A stretch of 25,000 nucleotides of DNA from Owenia fusiformis (Eukaryota; Annelida; Polychaeta; Sabellida; Oweniidae), in contig CAIIXF020000225.1 in NCBI GenBank assembly GCA_903813345.2, positions 1 to 25,000 of the forward strand, in the 5' to 3' direction. Below the pieces are notes generated by a model. That model saw only the letters and a program-made list of their open reading frames with translations. It was not told the DNA's origin and ran no database searches. Shown here in pieces: positions 11,301 to 23,300 of the stretch (position 1 is the first letter of the stretch; every line of letters begins with the position of its first letter). The position numbers and the translations under genes were made by a program.

Positions 11301-14300
11301 AATACAACCATGATGACTAAAGCAAGTTTTACAATATTTAGAATGACCAACCGTTGTAAGTGTAAGGATAGGGTAGAAATGACACAAATGAGAAATAAAA
11401 ACTACATCAAATAGGTGTGTTGCGACCAGAAATAAACTCTATACTGCATGATACAATAATATATATAGTTATACTTTCTTTGTAGGTTCAGCAAGTGATG
11501 GTACAGAATTGGTTATTTTTGGAACATCATTTGACAGCAACATGAACAACAACATGGTGAATGTGGGAGGAGTCCCCTGTCAGGTGACAGCTGCAACAGC
11601 CAATCAGATCACATGTGACATCGGCATAGGGCCTGCTGGGAGTGCAGATATTGTTGTAACAGTTGATGGGCAGGGAAATGCTCTTCACACTGGAGGTCCA
11701 TTCACCTTCACCTATGTAGCTTATGTGACAGATATTGAACCAAATACTGGAAGTGTAGCAGGTGTGTTATCACTTTCAAATTATCTTAGTAATTATCTTA
11801 TCCAGTATAGTTAGAACAGTGGTAAAAGAAAATGAAGAGAATAATTAAAAACTTGAAATCTAACTAAATCCACAAAACCATAAATTTTGACTATGTTTCT
11901 CCAGGGTATCTTTATTTATGCTTGTAGGTGGAACCAAAATTGTTCTGATTGGTACAGGACTAGGACCCCAGGCCACTGTCACAATAGGAGGCAACCCCTG
12001 CGAGATTATCAGCAGAAACTACACTCACATAGAGTGCATCTCACCACCAGGGGTAACTAATTTCCAAGACACTACCAAATTATTGTCCCATGTATTATCC
12101 CACCATGGCAGCAATTTGTAAGATTAAAAATCGGTGTATAGGATTCTAGTATGAAGTTCAAGAAATCAGAAAAAAATGAAGATTGTGCAATCTATTATTT
12201 CCAACCTTTGACAAATGTTGCAGATATGAAATAATGTTTTGTACAAATTATGATATTGCATTGCAGGATAGTGCAGGTTCAGTTGAAGTTCAGGTTAGCC
12301 AGTTGAGTGGTGTGATAACAAGTAGCACTAACTTTGCATATGACCAGGCTGTAACTCCGACTATAAGCAGTATATCAGCCAGCTCTGGCAGTGTCCAAGG
12401 TAAACACCTTCACATATCACTAGACTCCCACATTCACTATTGAAATGTAGTTTAGTTATCAGTTCTGGCAATATTCTTTGTAAAACCTTGACACCCTGTT
12501 ATCTCTATGAAGCATTCAGTTCCTGTAAAGAAATACCATGGTGAAGTTGTAACAATAGTCAAAAAGGAATATTAGAATATTAGGAATATAAGGACCAATC
12601 AACATCCAATATGGATTTATTATAAGTCAACCACATCAATAATTTCATACATGAATCATATATTAATAGTACATTAAAGAAAAAGTGGACTTGTGAGTGA
12701 GGATGACATTTTCCCATACCTTTCTTATTTTGCAGGTGGAGAGAGCATTGATATCTCAGGTAGCATGTTTGGTGCATCACCTGTGGATGATAATGCAGTG
12801 CAGGTGGCTGGTATAGCTGCTACCATTGAATCCTGGAGTGATACAGCAATCAGTGTGATCCTCCCAGCCCTACCACCAGGTACTCATCCTCTCGTGGTGG
12901 CTGTAGGCCAGGAGGGATTTGCTGACACAAGGTACATGTAAACAGATGAGTCTACAAGTAATTGAATAATTATTAGGATGTATACGTATGTATATGCACA
13001 GTGCATTAATGGTCTTACTGTAACTGTACTGAATACGAGGAAGTGTTTTCTTGACTTCATTTTGTAACTTGGTTTGTTGTAGAGCAAACAATATCCCTGA
13101 TATCAGTGTTACCCTAGAGGTTACTGATGTTTCCCCCTTAGTTGGTTCCAAAAATGGAGGCACTAAGGTGACCATCACTGGTCAGGGATTTATGGATGGC
13201 ACCCCAAAGAAGGTGACTATTGGTGACACTGATTGCTCCATTATCACGGAGTCTACTACAGAAATAGTCTGTGAGATAGGAACCCCAGGCACTGACCACT
13301 TTGTGACTAATAATGGAGTTCATTCAAGTAAGATTACTTACTACTAATGGAATCAACAGCAATCTTTGAAATCATTTTGTCAAGACATGGGGAAAATGTT
13401 TCCATCGGTAATACTGGCTTCAAGCTTTCATTGTTTTATACCATCTGATACTTTCAATGCATGTACTTAAATTAAAATAAATTAAATAGATTGTGAGCAC
13501 ATCTCAGGAAGGCGATAGTAAGGGCTGAAATGTAGAATTCTTAAATTGGCAAAGGTGCAAAATAATGCCTTGCTGCAATTTTCATACCCTTGTCAAAGGG
13601 GTCTGAAGAAATCTAGATTGATAAAATCCTTAATGATGAAATACTAAATACTTATACATTCCAGTTCATGGAAAAGGTTATGCCTGGGAGCCTCAGATAG
13701 TGGATATCCAAGAAGGAGATACAGTCAACTGGCAATGGGCAGCCCCTGCTCTAGTGAAGAATGTAGGATACTTGGTTAATCAGACTGTCAACAGTACAGC
13801 CAAGGAATATGATGGCTCAGGATTCACTAGTGGAGCAGTGAGAACTGCTCAAGGTAATACTGTATATATGCTTTTGTAAATATTTGATGTTTTCTACCAT
13901 TACAGTCGTCATTGTACAAACTAGGCTTTTAGCAACAATACAGTGGTAAGGCGTACATGTTTGAGGTCGAAATAAACATTCTAAATATGCTCCATGTTAC
14001 TTGTAGGTTCTTTCAAGCACCAGTTCAATGCTGCAGGAACATACTACTATTGGAGTGACTATGTTGACCTAGCCTTCAGTGTTTTCCTAAGAGGTACCAT
14101 CCGTGTAACAGAGAGAACCGCATTTAATGGGCCAGTATCTGTCAAAGTGAATAATTTCGAGGCAACATATACCATGGGAGGAGCAGGTATGTAAACTTCC
14201 AATATAAGAATGTAGTCAGCCCTAAAAGCAGACCAAACCAACTGAATGTGTTTAAAGTTAAATAAAATTTACTTGATAGATTCAATTATCAGATTTATAT

Positions 14301-17300
14301 ATTTGTGTTTTATTGTCTATAAACTTAAAAGAAAGGGGAGTGGCTCATAATATAAGGGCGTAATCCTCTCTATTTTTCATTTTGTGAAGAAGAATATACA
14401 CTTTGACCTGAAACCTAGCATATGAAATAAGTTATTCAATTTGACTAGCCAATTGCAATTAGCGTTTGGGTCCAGAATGTTATATTCATTCTTGATTCAT
14501 GTTCATTGATACTGTACCTGTATTTTGATATGAAATGTGTTTAAGCTGGACGGAGAAAGCGTGATGCCTGTGCTGCACTGAGCAACACCATTGATGGATG
14601 TACCAACTCTGGAGTCTCCAGCAATAATTCAGTAGGGTTTGAATTTGAATTTACTGAATGTAGTACTGCAACTGTGACTTCTGTCAGTCCTAATAGTGGC
14701 ACCTCATATACTAGCATTACAATCACAGGCACTGGATTTGGACCTGAGATATGCCAGAACGATATTATGATTGGCAGTCAGCCATGTACCATTTCTGCAG
14801 CCTCTGAGACCTCTCTGACATGTAATCTTGACCATGGGGCTGTACAGCAAGTTGGGATGGCATACCCTGTTACTGTCACAGTGAATAACCGTGGTGAAGC
14901 AGCTAACATGATTGGAGCAACTTTGGATCGCAGTTTTGCACTGCTACCAGAAGTAACAAGCGTTTCTCCCAGCTCAGGGTCAACTGCAGGTGGTACTGTG
15001 GTTACAATCTCAGGCTCTGGATTTTCTGCAGCATTTGAAGATACTTCTGTGTCAATCAATGGAATTGATTGTGTGGTTGATGATGTCACATATACTACTG
15101 TGTCTTGCATTACACGTGCATCCATAGAAACATCTGGTGATGTCGTTGTAGCAGTGGGTCAGTTCATGTCAACTTGTGAAGGTACATGTACATATGCATA
15201 TAGTAATGCTGATACCCCTACTGTGTCAAGTATATCCCCAATTACAGTCAGTGGCAGTTCTACAATAGTCTCAATAGGTGGCACAAATTTTGGCAGCAAT
15301 TCCTCAGCTGTTCAAATCACAGCAGGTATGCATGAATGCACAATTACAGACATTACAGACACCAGCATCACTTGTGACTTTGGCTATGTGACAGTTGGGG
15401 AGCAGTCGATCAGTATTAATATTGTAGACAAAGGTAAAGCTGTGACAAGTGTATCGAGCCTGACCAGTGAAGCTGTTGTAGACTCATTGAGCCCAAATCA
15501 GGGCAGTGTCAATGGAGGAACATTGATCACCATACAGGGCAATGGATTTGATGATTCGAACACTCTGGTTACAATAGACGGTGCTGAATGTGAACTAGTG
15601 ACAGTAACTCTCTCACAGGTAATAAATGTGCATTAATTGAGAAATCTTGTTCAACATTGACTGCATACATTGTGAATTACATATATTTATAATGCACATT
15701 ACACATTACTCGACATTGATAAGAAAACCTAATGTTATCACTTTTTCTTCAGATAACTTGCACAACGGGTGCAAATGTAGATGGAGCAGCCAAAGTGAAC
15801 ATTGTGTCAAACAGTGTGACATATCCCGAACAAGACTTTACCTATTCTGATGCCATAACTCCTGTCGTATCAAGTGTAAATCCCACTTCTGGAGGAACTG
15901 GGGATGACATTACTATAGCAGGAACTGGATTCTCCTCTTCAACATCAGATGTGTCTGTGATGATTGGTACTGCTTCATGTAGCGTGACAGCATCATCAAC
16001 AACATCCATAACATGCACATTAGGAAGTAGTCCATCTGGATCATACACTGTAGATGTTGCAATTGATGGTGTGGGCATTGCATCTACATCAACATCTTTC
16101 ACATACACACTCCGAATTGACAGCATCTCACCAACTAGTGGTAGTTTGGGAGGAGGGCAGCCAGTGACTGTGTCTGGTGTAGGGTTTGAACCCAGTGATA
16201 CCCAGGTGACCATATGTGGAGAGGCATGCATCGTGGACAATGATGCAAGTACCTCCTCTGATATCCTCTGTGTCACTCCAAGTAACAGTGGTAAGTGTTA
16301 AAGTATTACTTTGAATACATTTATCATGAAAATTTCCATATTTTCAATATTATTTAATATGATGAGAAATATGAATAGGAGAAAGTAAAACATCATGTGA
16401 ATAATTTTAATATAATAGTTATAGTTATGACATTATGTTCATTCTTCTGCTTTCATTTTCAGGTATTGGGACTGTCACGTGTGATGTTGTTCTGTCATCA
16501 GGTTTGTCAAATGATACTCTTAGCTCTGGCTACACCTATGACAGTTCAATGACCCCTGCTGTGACATCTGTGTCCCCAGCAAGGGGTGGAACAGGAGGAG
16601 GACTCTCAATTACTATTGCAGGATCGGGATTTGGGTATGTTTCTTCTGATATATAAAGGATGACTAATGATTTCTGAATGATCCAATTTTATCCACAAAT
16701 GAATTTTGTATCTGCTTAAGTGAGTGTAGCTAGAGAGTGTGGATATAATATCCTTAAGTGGATAGAATTCAAATCATGAGAATTTCATAGGTTGTTGTTT
16801 TATTCCATAGTTAAAGGGTGATTGTCATGTTCTTCCCTTCAAATTAAAATGGTTGATCATTCGTTATTACTGTCAGTCTTATTATGAGTAGAAATAATCT
16901 CTTATCTATTGGATATGGTGCCACTGCAAAGTAGCTATTGAATAAAATTGCTTTATTATTGCTTACAATTATGATAAACATGATGTTCAGATGTACCCAT
17001 TATTTTCTTTGATGTTTTTCAGCTCGATTGTTGGAGATGTGAATGTGACGATAGATGGTACAGTTTGTGCTGTATCTTCAGTAGAGGACACAGCAATTGT
17101 GTGTGTCACTGGTGCACACTCCTCTTCAATAAAGACAAAGGCCAGGGTGGAAATAGGAACAAGTGGAATCGCTACTCAGGTAAAGGAAAAAATGAAATAA
17201 GCTCTTCCATAACTTACCATAGTTGATTAATATAAAATGTGAAAGTAAACAAGAACAATTATTTGAATTGGAACACATGGTTTCGCATGCAAATGTTATT

Positions 17301-20300
17301 AGATCTAATAAAGTATTTATATTTCGATGTTTTAACTGTAATCAAAAGTTACATTCCCAGTAAATATATGCTATATTATTACTTCTTGCTAATATTTTAG
17401 GATGGTGCAGATTTCTGGTACATTGATGTTTACTCTTCACCATACACATGGGGCGGCAATGACCCACCCGTTGAAGGGGACTTCATAGTTGTACCTGACT
17501 CCATGACTCTCCTCATAGATGTTGACACACCAATTTTGTCATTCCTGCTTATCCAAGGTCAGTTTACTCCTGTTAGTTGTATGCCTCATGAAGGATTTTT
17601 GATTTCAAGGTTTCAAAGGCCTAGTTGTCAAAAGTGATTGACATCTCAGCAAGAAGTATTGACCATGAATTCATCGTGCAATGGAGACCATTTGATATTG
17701 ATTATCTTGTTCCTTGTAATTAATAATTTTTTGAGTTGACCCAGTTCTCAATAAGAATACTGGATGTCAAACTTGATCACATTTCAGGTGGCACTGTAAT
17801 GTTTGATGACAGCAAAGATATCCATCTTCAAGCTAATAACATTCTCATTGTTGGTGGAGGCTCACTTCAGGTATATATCTATCTTGTCAAATATTCTAAA
17901 CATATTACAATTTTTTCATCATTCTTAGATATATCTCTGTATTCGGCTGCTAATTGCAATTTTAGTCTTTCGGTACTAGCATTTTATAAAATGTTAGTCA
18001 AAAGCTTATATATATGGTATTATATATTGAAATATTCAAGGTTGGAACTGAGTCAGAACCCTACCAGCACAAGGGCATCATCACAATGCATGGGCATCTC
18101 AGATCCTTGGAATTTCCCATATATGGGACTAAGACAATAGCTGTCAGGGAGGGAACCATTGAACTTCATGGTATGAATTAAGTGATCCCTTTTGATAATA
18201 TTGTTACGTGCAATAAAAATAACAGCAGTAGCATATGTTTTATAAACCTTCAGTTCAGATCTTGTCATATATGTACCTAATTAAAATCAATTTGCGCCAA
18301 AAATTTTCTTTCTGTATATTGTCCAGAGTATGATCAAGTAGGCTATTAAGTAATTGTATAGGTGGATGTATTTTGTTTGATTTCAATTTTTTGAAATGTT
18401 TGATAAATCAATTGAAATTGTAGGCAAGCCTGTAACTCCAACATGGACCCATCTTGGCTCTACTGCAGCTGCTGGTGCCACTTCTATAACACTCAATGAA
18501 GCTGTAAGTGGCTGGAATGTAGGGGATGAAATTGTCATAGCAACAACAGGTGGTAGACACTCACAGAAGGAAACTGAGAAAAGAACTATCACTGCAATAT
18601 CTGGGACAACTTTGACACTAGATACTGCGCTGGTGTATGAGCATCTTGGAGTTTCAGAGACCTTCTCAGATGGTACAACTGTTCAATTTAGAGCAGAGGT
18701 TGGGCTCCTGACAAGAAATGTTGTTGTGAAAGGGTCCAGAGACATGCAATGGGCTGATGAAATCGAGGCTTGCCCTGATGGCTTTGATACTGGTAAGAAT
18801 GCACTATTATTGTATATAGTGAGTAACACATCACAACTTTCCTTGCAGCATTGATTTGGGAATATAGTTAGAATCAGTTGAATCAATGAATTATACAAGT
18901 TCTAAAATCCTAGGTAACTTCTGAAATCAATGATGTTGCATTCCATAACATCCAATATGTAAGCACAAGTGCCAAAGGTATTGGACCAAAAATTGTTAGA
19001 ACCCAGCTCAAAGTAGACTGCTGATATAACAGACAATATTCACTTACCCACTTTCTCTTGTGTATCAATTGCAATTACAGTTAAATGTTTCTTTCTAGGT
19101 GAGTTTGCAACACAAACCTGTTTCCAAGGAAGGTTTGGTGAAGAGATAGGTTCTGACCAGTTTGGGGCAACAATTATGTTGCATGCTCCTGAAAAAGACC
19201 AGGACATCGTTGCTGGGCATATTTCATATGCTGAAGTGACATATGCTGGACAGGCATTCCGTCTCGGCCGTTATCCTATCCACTTTCATCTCAATGGGGA
19301 CATGTCTGGAAGCTACGTAAAGGGATGTGCTATCCACGAGACCTTCAACAGAGCTGTCAACATCCATGGCAGTCATAATATACAGATTCAGGACAATGTT
19401 GTATATAATGTAATGGGCGGGGCACTGTTTTTAGAAGATGGTGTAGAAACTGGTAATGTATTTGATCACAACATAGTTGTCTTTTGTAAACAGAGTACCA
19501 GCTTGCTAAATGATGACATTACTCCAGCAGCGTTCTGGTGTACAAACGCTAACAACACATACACAAGAAATACAGCTGTTGGTGGCACACATTTTGGCTT
19601 CTGGTTTCGTATGCATGACCACCCTGATGGTCCTTCATTTGATGAAAATATTTGCCCAAAACATAGTCCTCTTGGCTTATTTGATGACAACACTGTCCAC
19701 TCTCAGGGTTGGTTTGGTCTTTGGATCTTTATGGAATGGTACCCAATGAAAGGTGGTGGGTGCGACGCAACGGAAGCAGAACCTGCAGTGTTCAAGCGTC
19801 TCACTGCATGGAACTGTGAAAAGGGAGCAGAAGCTGTCAGTGTTGGTGCAATACAGTTTGATGAAGCCGTCGTGGTAAATAATGACAAAGCTGGGCTTGA
19901 GTATAAGATGACAAAAAATGCCCTGAAGTACCATCCAGATGGTTGCCTAGTTAACAACAGTGTCATCATTGCTGAGGCAACATCATCAGACTGGATATCA
20001 TGCACAAAAAAGGGTATGATATTGCCATGGGATGCAGGATTTATCATAGCTAACACAAAGTTTGTCAATTTCAAATCAGGTAGCTGCACTGCGTTTGCTG
20101 CAACACGTATAGATGGTACATGTATATTGGAGTGTGGAGGTTGGGATTATATTGCTTATGGATTAGAATTTTTTGATTCCCCAAATAAAGCCCTATTTGA
20201 ATGGCCCCATGAATATATGATCAGGGATCTTGATGGCAGTCTAACTGGCACTGTTGGGGCTACCGTGTCACCTAGTAATCCGAGTCTGCCACCATCTTGT

Positions 20301-23300
20301 AGTGAAGATTCAGCATTCAGCATCGGCAGCGTACCTGGTAGCGTTTGCAGTGACCCCAACACAAAGTTTGTGAGATTCTCCTGGAACCATGCAGTTCCCG
20401 ATTCCTTAGAGGCAAGAGATGTACTCTTTACAAACCAATATGGAACAACAAGAGTTAATTATTTGAAGAAGAGGTTAACACATAAACTGGGTTGGATGGT
20501 ATCTTTGTTGTCTGGGGAGAGGTACAACATGTTGTTTGAGCATGCTGGCCACCTCGTGAACATCACATATGATGGGAAATTTTATGGTCTAATGGTGAGT
20601 TACTATAAAGTCGCCTGTTAAGTTAAACCAACAGCTACTTTTTTACTAACAAAATATATGTATGAACATACATAAAATGACACCCTACGTCGTGTAGGAG
20701 AACAATAATACACATGTATGTATCGCTGTGTAAAATAAATGTGCATTTATTATGTTGTGTTACTCTAATTGACACATCAGTTCTTGTGATAATGAATTAC
20801 AAATCGACATTAATTTTTCAGAATGATGAGTATGTTATCATAGAGCACAACTTCACCCAGGCGCCAGATAGATTCAGTCTTAATGGCCTGCTAGACCGCA
20901 ATGTGACTGCTGAAGAACTGAGCTATTCTAATGATAATGTATACGATTATCACTTTGATAAAACAACAAATGATTTCACATATCTCAGTAAGCTCCTATG
21001 TGTTCTGTTTTACACAAGTAACCCAGTCTCTTTTCCAATCATTGACAGTTGAATACTGTATTATGTGTCTCGGGTTGATGGTGTATTACCAAATAAGATG
21101 ATAATTTTATATGCAGCTGAATTGTTATCCTAACTAATGAATAGATATACGAAACCACAAATTCTAGAATACATTTAAAGCATTACAAAACACAAATTTG
21201 AAAGCACAACTAGTCATAGGGAAAACAAACCCTCTTTATCTCAAAGTATCCAGGAACCAATATCACAATTCAAAACCACAAAACCGTAGCCATAAAATAT
21301 ACTCTTACTGGGTAACTAGATTTTGACATTTTCAGTGTGTAAAATAGCTTTATCTGTAACCATGCCTAATTTTGAAGTATTATTGCGTTATAGTTTCTGG
21401 TAAATCCCAGTCTAAACGTGCAGCTATTGTTGATGGCGCTATCGACTATTATGGCTCTGAATTTGAGGTGAAACCTAAAGTTTATCGGTGTTACTATGAG
21501 GACTGCATCCCACCTGTTGATCCTGCCTCTATACCCCCAGCTTCGAGGCGACCAGACGACTACCAGGTATGGTCAGACAGTGCCTACTGGGCTGGGTCTT
21601 CATCTAGACGACGCAGGGCTGCCCCAACTGAGGGTGATGATGTGCTTATCAGGGCCGGTAGGAATTAATATTGTATATTATTGACCTTACATTAGTTGAG
21701 TTTAAAATCTCCATTTAGGAATGAATTACTTTTTGAATTGTTTGGATTCATTCTTTAGTATATGATGAGGAAAAACTTGTCCCTGCCTACATATATTTAA
21801 CTGTTTGCTTATTTATCGCTTCAGACACATGGGTTGTAGCAGATGTGGAACTGCCCTATATGCACAAACTGACCATAAGTGGTACACTTGAGCTTGAGTA
21901 TCTCCCTGATCCTGAAACTGGCAAGGTTCGGGACTTCACACTCAATGCCACTTATATCTTCATAACTGGTCGATTCATTGTTGGTTGGCCTGACACTCCT
22001 TACACTGGACTGTGCCAGATCATCTTGAATGGAAATCACAACACCCCTGACATGCCCCTGCCTGATGGACCTAACATGGGATCTAAAGTATTAGGTTAGT
22101 CATATCATGATAGTCACATTTATGTAGGGTAAATTCAGAATGTAGTATACTTCGGGAAGCTTCTAAATGTGATAAATTATGTTGGCCTGTTTCTGATTGT
22201 GATTCGACTAGATCTATCAATTTTATTCTGTTGCATATGCGACCTTTTAATAGGTACCTTCTATCATCAAGAATAGGAACTATTTAGATATAAGCCAGCA
22301 CTCCCAATATAATCTTTCTATTTTTAAAGGTGCCTTTGGAGGTCTTGATATGTATGGAATCGACAGAGATGTAGTATGGACTAAACTCGCCTCCACAGCC
22401 AGTGTTGGTGATAATACCATTACTCTAATTGAACCTGTAGACTGGGTAGCTGGAGAGCAGATTGTTATTGCTCCAACAGCACTCGATCCTTGGGAGACAG
22501 AGACATTTAGCATTGTGTCCGTATCAGAAGATAAGCTTTCCCTAACACTGAATGACACACTTGCATACAGGCATACAGGTAAGTAGTAGTTAAATTTGAG
22601 AGAGGTAATAAAAGAGGAGTTATTAAAGATTCACGAGTTAAACATACCATGAACGATTGTGAGATGTTGTTAAATTATACACTGTATGTTGTAGCTATCA
22701 ATAGAAATAATATTGATGATTCAATAAATTACAGGGGAGACAGAGACATATGGTACATATACAGTGTCAATGGCTGCTGAGGTGGGTTTACTCACTAGGA
22801 ATATACGGATAATTGGAGCTGATTATGACAAGCTTTACCAACAGTCATTTGGTGCCAGGGTCATTGTTGGAACTTTTAGACAAGACGGCACGTTCTACAC
22901 AGGTAATTAGCTGTATACTTGCTGATATACATAAGTCAATACTCTCTGTCAAATACCCTTTTAATAAAAGCATGTACTACCTGATCGGAGCCCAGATAAT
23001 TATTCATTTATGACCAGAAATGATTAGTAGTATTCATTTATGACCAGAAATGAATATAGTAAGATTTGAACAAAAAATGATTTGTATATTCTATACTTTA
23101 ATATTTCAGGCTATGCAAGGCTTAGTAATGTAGAGTTCTACCATACAGGCCAAGAGGGTTACGTTGAGGGCTATGATCCTAGATACTCATTGGCATTTCT
23201 AGATACTGGAGCAAACACTGAACTTAAACCATCCTTTATTTCTAAGTGTTCTTTCCATACTGGATTCTCCCCTGCTATAGGACTATTTGGTGCCACTGGC

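Larger units (their letters stand above)
11181..13327 (+). other. Domain block: IPT/TIG 4-7
   Basis: Four IPT folds cover exons 20-25. Introns in phase 1 cut IPT5 and IPT6 in the same opening loop, whereas IPT7 lies in a single exon. IPT6 lacks the cysteine pair seen in the others. Confidence 0.9.
14650..17179 (+). other. Domain block: IPT/TIG 8-14
   Basis: Seven IPT folds in a row, in exons 28-31. IPT8-11 sit almost wholly in one exon and IPT12-13 mostly in the next. Ser/Thr content is very high, as usual for long extracellular IPT arrays. IPT10 has an irregular opening loop. Confidence 0.91.
17413..18450 (+). other. Domain block: G8 domain 1
   Basis: Eight conserved glycines over five strand pairs give the G8 domain its name. 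It is found in fibrocystins, CEMIP and CEMIP2 (TMEM2). WGGNDPP, LLIQGG, IVGGGSLQVGTE, MHGH and REGTIELHG are all present, so the domain is complete. Confidence 0.92.
18451..20230 (+). other. Domain block: parallel beta-helix (PbH1) repeats 1
   Basis: Exons 35-36 carry a G8-linked right-handed beta-helix. The GRYPIHFHL and GGTHFGFWFRMHDHP segments resemble the corresponding part of CEMIP and TMEM2, which are hyaluronan-degrading proteins. Fibrocystin-L itself has no firmly established enzyme activity that I know of. Confidence 0.85.

Noticed and set aside
14778-15125. 115-codon open frame on the - strand
   Set aside because: A shadow of exon 28 (IPT8-9); no independent support.
15842-16276. 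144-codon open frame on the - strand
   Set aside because: It is the mirror of the Ser/Thr-rich IPT exon 29; such coding bias leaves long antisense frames. No recognisable protein and no splice or start context.
17736-18140. 134-codon frame that reads through exon 33 and the following intron
   Set aside because: The true reading uses the donor at 17871 and resumes at 18041 in another frame, where the G8 sequence continues.
19703-20089. 128-codon open frame on the - strand
   Set aside because: A shadow of the large PbH1 exon 36; no domain recognised.
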